Below, one piece after another: positions 16,287-25,486 of a stretch of DNA of 64,000 nucleotides (position 1 is its first letter; each line of letters opens with the position of its first letter). Position numbers and translations under genes: made by a program. The notes under the pieces are model-generated. The model ran no database searches and was not told the origin of the DNA. It saw nothing but the letters and a program-made list of their open reading frames with translations. This DNA is from Gemmatimonadales bacterium (GTDB lineage: Bacteria > Gemmatimonadota > Glassbacteria > GWA2-58-10): contig JAJRTS010000020.1 in assembly GCA_024278175.1 (NCBI GenBank), positions 37,934 to 101,933 of the forward strand, in the 5' to 3' direction.

Positions 16287-16697
16287 CTACTGCTTTTTGT
16301 GTTCGGTGGCGATTGTCACCATCTCTATTCCGCTCTGGCGGGCCAGGTCCATCACCTCGATCACCTTTCCGTGGGTCACTTCCTTATCCGCCTTCACGTT
16401 GAGCACCAGCGGCTTGCCCTCGTCGATGGACTTGCGGAATATCCCGGGCAATTCATCGACCCGCACCATCTGATCACCGAAATAGAGCTCGCCCTGGCTG
16501 GTGATGTAAACGGTCATCGGCTCGGGGGCGTTGCTCTCCGGTGGCTCGGCCCCGGACGCCGGCAGAGCGATCTTGAGCGCGGGCTCGTCCATGAACGTGG
16601 CGCTGACCATGAAGAAGATCAGCAGCAGGAACACCACGTCCACCAGCGAGATGATGTTGATAACCGCTTTGCGTCTGTGCCGCTGGGAGAACTGCAT
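16287..16697 (-). CDS. exbD: ExbD/TolR-family proton-channel subunit
   Basis: The 136-aa protein has one N-terminal membrane helix (INIISLVDVVFLLLIFFMVSA) containing the conserved Asp that carries protons, then a periplasmic domain (VYITSQGELYFGDQ...VNVKADKEVTHGKVIEVMDLARQSGIEMVTIAT), as in ExbD/TolR. Its ATG overlaps the end of exbB, and both follow a TonB-like gene, making a tonB-exbB-exbD energy-transduction operon for outer-membrane transport. A TolR role is less likely because no TolA/TolB/Pal is present. Confidence 0.9.
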   Translation of the reverse strand: MQFSQRHRRKAVINIISLVDVVFLLLIFFMVSATFMDEPALKIALPASGAEPPESNAPEPMTVYITSQGELYFGDQMVRVDELPGIFRKSIDEGKPLVLNVKADKEVTHGKVIEVMDLARQSGIEMVTIATEHKKQ

Positions 16698-17344
16698 CAG
16701 CGCCCCGCTCTCTCTCTCCCGGCGTGCGCGGCGGCGTCATGGTTGAACCCGGAAAGCTTGTTAAGCAGGTAGCCGGCCCAGTATTCAAGGTCCATCGCCA
16801 GCCCGTCAACTTTGTTTGTAAAGTAGTTGTACGCCACCAGCGCGGGGATGCCGATACACAGCCCCGTTGCAGTGGTGATCAGCGCCAGTTGAATGCCGCT
16901 GGCCAGCGCGGATGCCTGGCCGATCCCGAACTGGGTGATATCGCGGAAGATCTGGATCATGCCCAGCACCGTGCCCAGGATACCCAGCAGCGGCGAGATA
17001 CCCGCCACCGTGTCGAGCACCACCAGCCCACGCTCCAGGCGGCGGGTCTGTTGGCGGCCGGTGTCGAGGATCGCTTCCTTGATCTCCTCTTTCGGCAGCT
17101 TTTTCATCTCCAGGGCGGTGAGCACCACCGCGCTGAACGGCCCCTTGTTTTTCTCGCAGATAGCATAGGCCAGCCCCAGGTCCTCGGGGCTCTTGATATT
17201 TTCGATCACCTGGGTGATATCGGGCCGGATCACTCTGGCGTGCCGCAGGTTCAGCGCTCTCTCGACTATTATCGCCAACGCCACCACGGAACAAAAAGCC
17301 AGCGGGTACATCAGCACGCCGCCCTGCTGGAAAAGCTCAATCAT
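16697..17344 (-). CDS. exbB: ExbB/TolQ/MotA-family proton-channel subunit
   Basis: The 215-aa inner-membrane protein has three hydrophobic segments (residues ~10-30, ~108-135, ~155-178) and the family core LDTVAGISPLLGILGTVLGMIQIF with ALITTATGLCIGIPALVAYNYF. It forms the pentameric stator around ExbD and powers TonB using the proton motive force. It overlaps exbD and follows the TonB-like gene by 35 bp. Confidence 0.9.
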   Translation of the reverse strand: MIELFQQGGVLMYPLAFCSVVALAIIVERALNLRHARVIRPDITQVIENIKSPEDLGLAYAICEKNKGPFSAVVLTALEMKKLPKEEIKEAILDTGRQQTRRLERGLVVLDTVAGISPLLGILGTVLGMIQIFRDITQFGIGQASALASGIQLALITTATGLCIGIPALVAYNYFTNKVDGLAMDLEYWAGYLLNKLSGFNHDAAAHAGRERAGR

Positions 17345-17379
17345 CTGCCAACCTGCCTTTGCTTTCTATTTAGCCAGCT

Positions 17380-18303
17380 TTACCGGATAAATTCGTTGTA
17401 GAAAAATCCCGCCGTGATCTCCAGGTACTCGTCCGGGAAATCGCTGGGCAGGGGGATGAACGGAAACGAGGCTTTTATCGAATGCACGCTGGCGTTTTTC
17501 AGCGTCTCGTGCCCGGTGTAGGTTATCAGCACGAAATTCGTCATCGATCCGTCTCGCTGGATCCTGAACCGCAGGAACGTGCGGCCGTGAACCAGACCCA
17601 TAAAGAACGCTGGTGGGGGATATATATTACTCTCGATCTTTTTTTTCAACTCTTTAAGGTACGGCGCCCAGTTCCAGTTGTAGGTTGACAGTTTGAAATC
17701 GCTGCCCACGCCGGCCCGGCTCCGGCGGTTGTCGAAACGGGGCGCGTTGGGCATGGGCGGGCGGCCCTGTCTGCCCTGGGGTTGCTGTTGCTGCAAGGGC
17801 TGTGGGGGCTGGGGTTGCTCCTGTTCCTTGGGCGTAAGGCGGCTCAAGGCCTCCAGTTGACGCAGTGGGTCGACTACGGCGCCGGTTTCCTGCTGCTCCG
17901 GTTTAACCTGTTCGCGTTCCTGCTGCTGTTGCCGTGGGTTGTCCGGCATGCCGGGCGTGGCGGTGGAGGGCTGCCGCTCAGGTGTCATCGCCGCTATCTC
18001 CGAGCGGCCTTCCTGGTAAGGCAGTCCCTCTGCCAGCTCCTGCGGGGCTTCGGGGTTGCTGGCGGCCAGGTTCTTGTCGGAAATGAAGGGAGTCACCTGC
18101 TCCACTTCGCTCTCGGTGGCGTCCTCGGGAGTGTCCACGAAAATGAAAGTCATCCTGTCGCGCTGCTTTTCGGCCCTTTCCTGTTCGGCCCGGGCCTCGT
18201 CGGCCGCGGAGTCCATGAACAACCCCATGGGAACCAGCAGCAGCAACAGGTGCAGCAGAATCGAAATCAGGAAGGTTTTTTTCAGGCTTATTTCGTCTGA
18301 CAC
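17380..18303 (-). CDS. TonB-like energy transducer
   Basis: The 307-aa protein has an N-terminal membrane anchor (FLISILLHLLLLLVPMGLF), a long Pro/Gln/Glu-rich periplasm-spanning linker (residues ~90-195, including QQQQQ and PPQPLQQQQP runs) and a C-terminal domain (YLKELKKKIESNIYPP ... GRTFLRFRIQRDGSMTNFVLITYTGHETLKNASVHSIKASFPFIPLP) with the TonB_C pattern. The start is GTG 18303. Together with ExbB/ExbD it should energise TonB-dependent receptors. No receptor gene is in the window. Confidence 0.85.
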   Translation of the reverse strand: MSDEISLKKTFLISILLHLLLLLVPMGLFMDSAADEARAEQERAEKQRDRMTFIFVDTPEDATESEVEQVTPFISDKNLAASNPEAPQELAEGLPYQEGRSEIAAMTPERQPSTATPGMPDNPRQQQQEREQVKPEQQETGAVVDPLRQLEALSRLTPKEQEQPQPPQPLQQQQPQGRQGRPPMPNAPRFDNRRSRAGVGSDFKLSTYNWNWAPYLKELKKKIESNIYPPPAFFMGLVHGRTFLRFRIQRDGSMTNFVLITYTGHETLKNASVHSIKASFPFIPLPSDFPDEYLEITAGFFYNEFIR

Positions 18304-18641
18304 GGTCTTACCCGGAAATTTTATTCAGGAAGGCGGTGAAAACACTTTTTCACTGCCCGGATAAAAATGGATTGCTTGAATCGTCGCCCAGGGGCAAGAC
18401 AAGCCGTTCGAATTGCATCGTTACGATATAAATCTGATCAGCCTTTCCCGCTTCAGGAACGGCTCACCCCGAATATACTCGCAACGGTCCTTGAGAAGCT
18501 TGTTGCCCCATCCCCAAAAACAGTGTTCGGCCAGAGACGGAAACAGACGGAATCCCGTCCGCCGGTCCGACCCCTGAATACCGCCCTTACTTACACCCCG
18601 CCGCGCGGATAGTTCTCCGCACGTGCGGCGGAGTGCCAAAG
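18304..18641. other. Intergenic region upstream of the tonB operon
   Basis: The 338 bp should contain the promoter of tonB-exbB-exbD and the end of the phosphoesterase transcript. A short TCCGCACGTGCGGA palindrome lies near 18615. No gene, RNA or clear promoter was recognised. Confidence 0.5.
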
Positions 18642-19595
18642 CTACTCGCCCGCGGGCCCGACTCCGTGGAGTGTCCAGGTTGAGCGCAGGGCGTAGTTGC
18701 TCCCGCTGCCGTCGTCCCGCCACAGCTCCACTTCCGGCACGCCCTCGCCCACGCTTACCCGCATGAACGAGCTGGGCGCGCCCATGTCGCCCACACCGCG
18801 GCTATGGCCCGCGTCCAGTTGCCAGAGGCCGTTGATATAGCTGACAGAGGCGTTGTGGGTATGCCCGCAGAGGTAGATGGCGCGGTGTTTGCGTAGCAGG
18901 GCCATGAACCGGGCGTTGTTTTGCTCGTGCTCGTTGAGGCTGTCATCGGCGTGACGCACCCGGCCACTGCTCTCATCGGGTACGGGCACCACCGGCTCGT
19001 GGCCGGCCACTATTTTGTAGGGCTTCGTGGAGGCGGCCAGGTCGGCGGCCAGCCACTGGTAAAGCTCATCAACCACGTCACCGTTGGCCCCGATATCGCT
19101 GCTGCCGTCGTAGTACTGGTTGATCACCGCAAAGTGGACCGGGCCGTAGTCAAACGAGAAAGTCGTTTCCACGCTGCCCTCCGGGCCGCTGCGAACGATC
19201 CCCGGCAGCTTGTCGCCGCCGGCGTTGTACTCCCGCAGCCAGGCCATGTCCTCGGGTGTTTCCGCTTCGTGGTTGCCGATCACCGGATACCAGGGGTAAC
19301 CGGCACCGATCAGCGAATCCAGCACCTCGCGAACATCCTGCGGCGGGTCGATATCGCCGGGGCTGACCATGAATTCCCCCGCACCGGCGTCGGCGATCGC
19401 CTGGACCGCCTGGGCAAAGTGCCGGCCGTCGCGGTATTCCGGCTTTGCGAACTCGCGCATGTCACAGGAAATCAGGAAGGTGAAACCGCTGCCTTCTTGC
19501 GGACCGGCTTTGATTTTTTCCTGACAGGCAAATAACATCCCCATGCTGACCAGCAAAAACGCGGACTTCCAGCCCCAGCTCCGGATCTTTTCCAT
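18642..19595 (-). CDS. Metallophosphoesterase lipoprotein
   Basis: The 317-aa product starts at ATG 19595 (GAGGAG 8 nt upstream). It carries a signal peptide ending in the lipobox MLFAC, so it is probably a membrane-anchored lipoprotein. Calcineurin-type motifs follow in order: SPGDIDPP (GD), VIGNHEAE (GNHE), VAGHEP and CGHTHN (GHxH). The first metal motif, normally DxH, reads SCDMRE, so the His is replaced. The substrate is unknown; related secreted enzymes hydrolyse phosphomonoesters or nucleotides. Confidence 0.85.
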   Translation of the reverse strand: MEKIRSWGWKSAFLLVSMGMLFACQEKIKAGPQEGSGFTFLISCDMREFAKPEYRDGRHFAQAVQAIADAGAGEFMVSPGDIDPPQDVREVLDSLIGAGYPWYPVIGNHEAETPEDMAWLREYNAGGDKLPGIVRSGPEGSVETTFSFDYGPVHFAVINQYYDGSSDIGANGDVVDELYQWLAADLAASTKPYKIVAGHEPVVPVPDESSGRVRHADDSLNEHEQNNARFMALLRKHRAIYLCGHTHNASVSYINGLWQLDAGHSRGVGDMGAPSSFMRVSVGEGVPEVELWRDDGSGSNYALRSTWTLHGVGPAGE

Positions 19596-19820
19596 CGGTT
19601 GGTTCTCCTCTGTCAGACAACTTCGATAATCTCGCAGGATACTAATTATTCGTGGGTTTTGTAGATTCATATTCTATAGCCGCTTACGTTACGTGTCAAG
19701 CACTGCGCTGTCACTTGAGGTTGGCAGAGGCGAAAAAACTTGACTTGCCCCACCGGCTCGGGCAATCATAACAGTTCCTTAATATTTTGCTGGATTAACA
19801 CTGTGGATGGGAGGCCCCGG

Positions 19821-22517
19821 TTGGCCGACAGGTTGGTTCTGATCGATGGGTATGCGATACTCTACAGGGCGTATTTCGCTTTTATCAACAGTCCGCGCCG
19901 CACCTCGCGGGGAGAGAACACCAGTGCCGTGTTCGGCATGCTGTTGCAGTTGGGCAAACTGATTGAGGACTGCCGGCCCACGCACATGGCGTTTGTGATG
20001 GATACCTCCAAGCCCACTTTCCGCGATGAACTCTATCCGGCCTACAAGGCTACGCGAGAGAAAATGCCGGAGGACTTGCGCGAGCAGATCCCGTGGGCCC
20101 GTGAGCTGATGCGCGACTGCCTGCGGGTGCCGATCCTGGAACTGGACGGCTACGAGGCGGACGATGTGATCGGCACACTGTCCCGCCGCGCCGCGGCCGA
20201 GGGTGTTGAGTGCGTGATTGTCTCCGGCGACAAGGACTTCCACCAGTTGATCAGCGATAAAGTGCTGCTCTACAACCGTAAGGGCCGGGGCGAGGAAGCC
20301 GAGTGGGTGGGGCCGGAGAACGCCAGCGAACGCCTGGGCGTGCCGCCGGAAAAAACTATCGATTTTCTGGCCCTGACCGGCGACAGCTCGGACAACATCC
20401 CGGGGGTGAAGGGCGTGGGCAAGGTGGCCGCCAACAAGCTGTTGGCCCGGTACGAGTCGCTTGATGAAATCTACGAGCATCTGGAGGAAATCCCCCAGCC
20501 GGGCTTGCGAAAAAAACTTGCCGAGGGCCGCGAGAGCGCCATGCTCAGCCGTAAGCTGGTCACGATCCGGACTGATCTGGATCTGAAGCTGGACTGGGAT
20601 GAGCTGAAGATGAGCGAACCGGACAGGGAGAAGCTCTCCGGGATGTTCGAGCGCCTGGAATTCCGCACGCTTCGCCCGCGTTTTGGGTTGGAGACGGTGG
20701 AACAGAAGAGCGAGAAAGTGGAGAAGGATTACAGCCTGGTGACCAGCCGCAAGGAATTGGAGGCGGTGGTCTCGGAACTGAAACGGGCAAAAAAATTCGC
20801 GGTGGACGTGGAGACAACCAGCCTTGACGCCATCTCGGCCCGACTGGTGGGAATCTCTCTCAGTTGCCGGGCGCACAGCGGATGGTACGTGCCGGTGGGC
20901 CACTCAGTGGGTCGGAATCTGGACCTGGATACTGTCCGTGAGCTGCTGGGGCCGCTGCTGGCCGATGAGGCAATCGGCTGTGTGGGCCAGAATATCAAGT
21001 ACGACATGACCGTGCTGGAGTTGGCCGGTATGTCCGTACGCGGAATCGTGGGTGATCCGATGATCGCCAGCTACCTGCTGGACCCCGGTATGCGCTCACG
21101 TAAGCTGGATGCGCTGGCCGAGCATCTGCTGGGTTACCGGATGAAAAGTTTCGAGGACGTGGCGGGCCGGGGCAAGGAGCAGGTCACGTTCGATCTGGTG
21201 GACCTCGATGAGGCCACGTTCTACTCGGCCGAGGACGCGGATGTCACCCTGCTGCTCGATAATCTGCTGGAGAGGCGGATCGACGAGGAAGACCTGGGGC
21301 CGCTCTACCGCAAGGTGGAACTGCCGCTGATCCCGGTGCTGGCCCGGATGGAGATGGCCGGGGTGGCGCTGGACGTGCCCTACCTGAACAAGATGAGCGG
21401 CGAGCTGGAGCAACGCCTGAACGCGCTGGAGTGCAGGGCCTGGGAGCTGGCGGGCCACGAGTTCAATGTCAACAGCACCCGGCAACTGGCTACGGTCCTG
21501 TTTGATGAGCTGGGCATCAAGCCGGTCAAGAAAACCAAGACCGGGTTCAGCACGGACAGCGCCGTGCTGGCCCAGTTGTGGGACGAGCACCCGCTGCCGG
21601 GGATCATGCTGGAACTTCGCGAGGTGGCCAAGCTCAAGAGCACCTATGTGGACTCGCTGCCCCGGCAGGTCAACCCGCGCACGGGTCGGGTGCACACCTC
21701 GTTCAACCAGATGGTGGCGGCCACGGGCAGGCTGTCGAGTAACAACCCCAATCTACAGAATATCCCGATCCGCACCGAGGAGGGCCGGGAGATCCGCAAG
21801 GCATTCATCCCCTCGGCCCGGGGCCGTCTGCTGCTGGGCTGCGACTACAGCCAGATAGAGCTGCGGCTCCTGGCCCACCTCTCGGGCGATCAGTCGATGA
21901 TCGAGGCGTTCACCCGCGGGGTGGACATCCACACCGAGACCGCCGCGCGGCTGTTCGGGCTGGAACCCTCGCAGGTGAACCCGCGGCATCGCTCCCGGGC
22001 GAAAACCATCAACTTCGGGGTGCTCTACGGCATGGGCGCTCACCGGCTGAGCAACGAGCTCAAGATTCCCTACAAGGAAGCGAAGCAGTTTATTGACGAC
22101 TACTTTTCGCGTTTTCCCAAGGTCCGCGAATATCTAGAGCGTCAGGTGGCCCTGGCGCGCGAACAGGGCTGGGTCTCCACGATCATGGGCCGCAAGCGCA
22201 AGCTGCCGGAGATCAACAGTTCCAACCGGGTCCAGCGTCAGGGGGCCGAGCGGATGGCGCTCAACACGCCGATCCAGGGCTCGGCCGCCGACCTGATCAA
22301 GGCCGCGATGATAGCGGTGGACAGGGAACTGGCGGCCAGCTATCCCGAGGCGGTAATGATCCTGCAGGTTCACGATGAGCTGATTTTCGATGTGCCGGAG
22401 GACCGGGCGCAGGGTGTGGCCGAGCTGGTTGTGGACCTGATGGAGAATACCTGCAAGCTGGACGTGCCGGTGAAAGTGGACCTGGGCATGGGCCGCAACT
22501 GGCTGGAATGCAAGTGA
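19821..22517 (+). CDS. polA: DNA polymerase I
   Basis: The 898-aa enzyme has all three domains: 5'-nuclease (ADRLVLIDGYAILYRAYF, EADDVIGTL, VSGDKDFHQL, GDSSDNIPGVKGVG), a proofreading 3'-5' exonuclease with all three motifs intact (DVETTSLD, QNIKYD, YSAED), and polymerase with motif A CDYSQIELRLLAHLSGD, motif B RSRAKTINFGVLYG and motif C VHDELIFD. TTG 19821 is chosen because GGGAGG lies 6 nt upstream and the protein then begins directly with the nuclease strand. It fills gaps and removes RNA primers during replication and repair. coaE follows after 10 bp. Confidence 0.97.
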   Translation: MADRLVLIDGYAILYRAYFAFINSPRRTSRGENTSAVFGMLLQLGKLIEDCRPTHMAFVMDTSKPTFRDELYPAYKATREKMPEDLREQIPWARELMRDCLRVPILELDGYEADDVIGTLSRRAAAEGVECVIVSGDKDFHQLISDKVLLYNRKGRGEEAEWVGPENASERLGVPPEKTIDFLALTGDSSDNIPGVKGVGKVAANKLLARYESLDEIYEHLEEIPQPGLRKKLAEGRESAMLSRKLVTIRTDLDLKLDWDELKMSEPDREKLSGMFERLEFRTLRPRFGLETVEQKSEKVEKDYSLVTSRKELEAVVSELKRAKKFAVDVETTSLDAISARLVGISLSCRAHSGWYVPVGHSVGRNLDLDTVRELLGPLLADEAIGCVGQNIKYDMTVLELAGMSVRGIVGDPMIASYLLDPGMRSRKLDALAEHLLGYRMKSFEDVAGRGKEQVTFDLVDLDEATFYSAEDADVTLLLDNLLERRIDEEDLGPLYRKVELPLIPVLARMEMAGVALDVPYLNKMSGELEQRLNALECRAWELAGHEFNVNSTRQLATVLFDELGIKPVKKTKTGFSTDSAVLAQLWDEHPLPGIMLELREVAKLKSTYVDSLPRQVNPRTGRVHTSFNQMVAATGRLSSNNPNLQNIPIRTEEGREIRKAFIPSARGRLLLGCDYSQIELRLLAHLSGDQSMIEAFTRGVDIHTETAARLFGLEPSQVNPRHRSRAKTINFGVLYGMGAHRLSNELKIPYKEAKQFIDDYFSRFPKVREYLERQVALAREQGWVSTIMGRKRKLPEINSSNRVQRQGAERMALNTPIQGSAADLIKAAMIAVDRELAASYPEAVMILQVHDELIFDVPEDRAQGVAELVVDLMENTCKLDVPVKVDLGMGRNWLECK

Positions 22518-22527
22518 AAGGCGGTGG

Positions 22528-23133
22528 ATGATGCTGGCGATAGGACTGACGGGCAACGTGGGCTCCGGCAAAAGCACGGTGGCCGCCATCTGGAAGGAGA
22601 AACGGGGGGCGATGGTGATCGACGCCGACCGGCTGGGCAGCGAGGCCGTGGCCCCCGGCAGCGAGGCTCTGGGCAGGCTGGTGGCCCATTTCGGTGAGCA
22701 GGTGTTGCTACCCGACGGATCGCTTAACCGCAGGCGCACGGCCGAGTTGGCTTTCCGCACGGACACCGACCGCCAGGTGCTCAACTCCATCGTCCACCCG
22801 GAGATTATCCGCCGGATCGGGCTGGAGATGAGCGAAGCGCGCGAATCTGGTGTGAAAGCGGTGGTGGTGGACGCCGCGCTGATTTTCGAGTTCGGCTTCG
22901 ATAACCACATGGACGTGCTGGTGGTGGTGGACGCGCCGCGCGAGGTTAAAATCGAGCGGATGCAGACCAGGGGCAAGATGGACCGCGAGACAGTGGAGCG
23001 GGTGCTGGAAATCCAGATGACGCCGGAGGAATTCAGGCAAAGGGCGGATTACGTGCTGCTCAACGGGGGTACTCTGGAAGAACTGGAAAGAGCGGCCCTG
23101 GAACTCTACGACCGGCTGGTCCCGGCAACTTAG
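22528..23133 (+). CDS. coaE: Dephospho-CoA kinase
   Basis: CoaE phosphorylates dephospho-CoA on the ribose 3'-OH, the last step of CoA synthesis. The 201-aa protein opens with the P-loop IGLTGNVGSGKSTVAAIW, then VIDADRLGSEAVAPGSEAL, IVHPEIIRRI, VVDAALIFEFGFD and the RMQTRGKMDRETVERVLEIQ lid. Starts at ATG 22528 or 22531. It is probably co-transcribed with polA, a pairing also seen in other phyla. Confidence 0.94.
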   Translation: MMLAIGLTGNVGSGKSTVAAIWKEKRGAMVIDADRLGSEAVAPGSEALGRLVAHFGEQVLLPDGSLNRRRTAELAFRTDTDRQVLNSIVHPEIIRRIGLEMSEARESGVKAVVVDAALIFEFGFDNHMDVLVVVDAPREVKIERMQTRGKMDRETVERVLEIQMTPEEFRQRADYVLLNGGTLEELERAALELYDRLVPAT

Positions 23134-23609
23134 TGGCCGGTGGGTGCGTGGGAGCGGTGCAACACACTCATCCCGTTGTTACGCCCCCGTCATCCTGTGG
23201 CGGACACCTCCGTCGGCAAAGGGGGGGAGGACGGGGGCGTACGTGACGATTTTAAAACTTTATTACGGGAGATACCAGAGGAGTTAGCAGGGCTGATTCA
23301 GGCGATGGCGGCCTGAGTCTATGGATTTTTTACATCAACAATGTTAATTATGTCTTTGCTAATAATCGACAAACCGATAGCAACGATAAGCAAGCGACAG
23401 CAGCATACATTTGGTTGATTGCATACGCTTTATAACCTGATTAACTGTCAGGCATTTTCCGGCGGAATGATAAATTAACGGAGGCAATCCAATGCGCTGC
23501 AGTTATACCTGAAACCGATCCGACGTTAAACCAGATTCAAATGAAGCCGTATCCATCTATTAAAAAGTCTCGTTCTGCTTCACAGGGCAATATGGTTTAG
23601 GGTGTAGTT
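23134..23609. other. Intergenic region after coaE, passing into an AT-rich segment
   Basis: The first ~100 bp are GC-rich and hold a long hairpin (23181-23240). From about 23320 the composition becomes AT-rich and continues into the DUF2652 gene. No gene or RNA was recognised. Confidence 0.5.
23181..23240. repeat. Long-arm hairpin downstream of coaE
   Basis: ACGCCCCCGTC (23181-23191) pairs perfectly with GACGGGGGCGT (23230-23240). It lies 48 bp past the coaE stop, has no T-run, and contains a CTGTGGCGGAC piece also found at 24.6 kb. It is either a palindromic repeat or an mRNA 3' stabiliser. Confidence 0.55.
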
Positions 23610-24365
23610 ATGGAGTCAAATACAAATAAAGTGATACTAACAATCGCTGATATCAGCGGCTATACTCGATACATGCTGTCGAACAGGACAGCATTGGTGC
23701 ATGGTCAGGTGATAATAACTGAATTGACAAAAGCCATAATGAAACAGATCGAAATTCCACTTGAGATATCTAAATTGGAAGGAGATGCAATATTTGCATA
23801 TGCCGCCAAAGGAGATAGTGAGTCGGCTTGGGAAGAAGTCAGAAGTAGTACAGGCGCAAAATTGATGAAATTTTTCAGAGTTTTTTCTGAAAAAATCGAA
23901 GAGCTAAGTGTCTCTAACATATGTAATTGCAATGCCTGTAACAATGTGAAGATGCTAAAATTAAAAATCATTGTTCATTGTGGCTCGGCATTCTTCTACC
24001 GAATTGGGAAGTTTAATGAACTGTCGGGAGTGGACGTAATAATTGTTCATAAACTTTTAAAAAATTCAATTGACGCCAAACAATATATCCTTTTGACTGA
24101 GCAGGCTTATGCAGAATTAGAGTTTCCAGAAAAAGAACAAGTGATTATTGGGGAGGAAAAGTATGAAGATATAGGTTCTATTAAAATATTCACCTATTTG
24201 CTGCCAGGTGAAGAAAATGATTCCGGCAAAAGCAAGCAAAACTCCCGGCATGCATTGAATTTAAACAAAGTAAAAAATGCAGCAATAAAAATGATGAACA
24301 CATGGCAAATTAACTTTGGTCTCAGAAATTTACCTGAATTTAAAAATTTACCCGACAAGAAATAG
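23610..24365 (+). CDS. DUF2652-family protein (cyclase-homology-like), AT-rich and probably acquired
   Basis: The 251-aa product begins VILTIADISGYTRYMLSN and continues with LEISKLEGDAIFAYA, the layout of DUF2652 and of nucleotide-cyclase homology domains (one Asp near the start, a GD in the second block). A Cys-rich CNCNACNN segment follows. The C-terminal ~60 residues are Lys/Asn-rich. Catalysis is unproven. Base composition and codon choice (many AAA, ATA and AAT codons) differ sharply from the GC-rich neighbours, indicating transfer from a low-GC source. It stands alone without a clear ribosome site (GTTATGG context). Confidence 0.65.
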   Translation: MESNTNKVILTIADISGYTRYMLSNRTALVHGQVIITELTKAIMKQIEIPLEISKLEGDAIFAYAAKGDSESAWEEVRSSTGAKLMKFFRVFSEKIEELSVSNICNCNACNNVKMLKLKIIVHCGSAFFYRIGKFNELSGVDVIIVHKLLKNSIDAKQYILLTEQAYAELEFPEKEQVIIGEEKYEDIGSIKIFTYLLPGEENDSGKSKQNSRHALNLNKVKNAAIKMMNTWQINFGLRNLPEFKNLPDKK

Positions 24366-24534
24366 TCAGTATTTCAACCGGTATTCTATGCACATCGCCC
24401 CCCCTAAAGACTATCAGAGCAGTACAGCACTTTTCCCAACGCGGTATAGCCAAAGCTCGGATCGGCTTGGTACCGCGAAGATCTGAGGATGCAGTTGCTG
24501 GTTATCCGGAGAGGGTCCGGTAAAAACAGCAGGC

Positions 24535-24564
24535 CCTATTGAAAACAACGTTGTTTTCAATAGG
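24535..24564. promoter_or_regulatory. Perfect 30-bp palindrome
   Basis: CCTATTGAAAACAAC followed by its exact reverse complement. It is AT-rich, without a T-run, and sits between the transferred DUF2652 gene and the outer-membrane gene. It could be an operator, a recombination site or a terminator for converging transcripts. Confidence 0.6.
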
Positions 24565-24600
24565 TTGGGCTTCTATGTTTTAAATCGGTCGGGAAAACAA

Positions 24601-24646
24601 TCCCGTCCGCTTGTGGCGGACGCCCCTCTTAAAGGCACGTTTTTTA
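24601..24646. repeat. Degenerate palindromic repeat, copy E
   Basis: A GTCCGC...GCGGAC hairpin followed by CCCCTCTT resembles copy A (GCCCGC...GCGGGC then TTCCTCTT) but lacks the ACACACCCC end. It ends in a T-run. Confidence 0.4.
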
Positions 24647-24704
24647 CCCAGGAGGCGGCGCAGGGGTTACCGGCTTTGTATTATCCTGCTGACTACTTGA
24701 ACCC

Positions 24705-25463
24705 CTACATCGATATCCGTGCTCCCAGCGTCCCGTACGCCTCCCTGCCGCTGCGGCCGATTTCCAGCCCCAGGTGCAGAATCATCAGGTTCCACTCCAG
24801 GCCGCCGTAGTAAACCGACTGGGTCTTGTCTCCGTCCCACGTTACTCCGGAACCAGTGACGTCGATACTGCTGATATTTACCCCGAGACCCGCGTAAGGC
24901 GTAATCACGAACAGGTTCTTGCTGATATCGGCCCGGAAGGCCCAGGTGGAGATTTTAACCTCCGGAGTAAACATGTCTATGCCCAGCCTGACGATTTTCA
25001 GCCCGCCGGTTTTGTGGTAACCCGCGGTTACGGAGATGGCGGGCGAATTGATCGAGTTGCGCAGGATGCCCAGCCGGACTCCGCCACCCACGTGGGCGGC
25101 GTTGGTGGGGACTTCACCGTTGAGGAACATCTGGCCGGCCTTGACGTAAAAATCGAGGGAACCGATTCCATGCAGGCCCGGTCCCAGAGTGGTTCCTTTC
25201 AGGATGCCCAGCCGCAGCACCGCGCTGTAACCGCCGGCGTTGAACTCGTCAGTGGCCACGTCCGGCCTGATGTAGGTCCCGTTGACGCCGAACGAGAAAC
25301 GGCCCAGTCCGCCCAGGGTGTTCGCGCTGGCGGAGACTACGTTACCTCCGGCCGAGAGAGCGCCGAACCAACTGGCGGTATGGCTGTATTCATCCTTCGC
25401 GTGTGCGCCCGCCGCAGTGAACAACGCAAGGATAACCACCGCAAATTTAGCAGATTTTTTCAT
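24705..25463 (-). CDS. Outer-membrane beta-barrel protein
   Basis: The 252-aa protein has a signal peptide cleaved after AHA (MKKSAKFAVVILALFTAAGAHA) and then alternating short amphipathic strands rich in Gly and aromatics, ending with LGARISM. This is the pattern of small outer-membrane barrels or OmpW/PorV-like proteins; the exact family and cargo are unknown. GGGAGGT lies 4 nt before the ATG. It follows purM by 23 bp and appears to be the last gene of the argS-pfkB-purM transcript. Confidence 0.7.
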   Translation of the reverse strand: MKKSAKFAVVILALFTAAGAHAKDEYSHTASWFGALSAGGNVVSASANTLGGLGRFSFGVNGTYIRPDVATDEFNAGGYSAVLRLGILKGTTLGPGLHGIGSLDFYVKAGQMFLNGEVPTNAAHVGGGVRLGILRNSINSPAISVTAGYHKTGGLKIVRLGIDMFTPEVKISTWAFRADISKNLFVITPYAGLGVNISSIDVTGSGVTWDGDKTQSVYYGGLEWNLMILHLGLEIGRSGREAYGTLGARISM

Positions 25464-25486
25464 TTTACCTCCCGCTGTTGCTGCCT

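Larger units (their letters stand above)
24366..24704. other. Intergenic region with palindrome and repeat
   Basis: The 339 bp hold no gene. They contain a perfect 30-bp palindrome (24535-24564) and a degenerate hairpin repeat (24601-24646), both listed separately. Confidence 0.6.
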
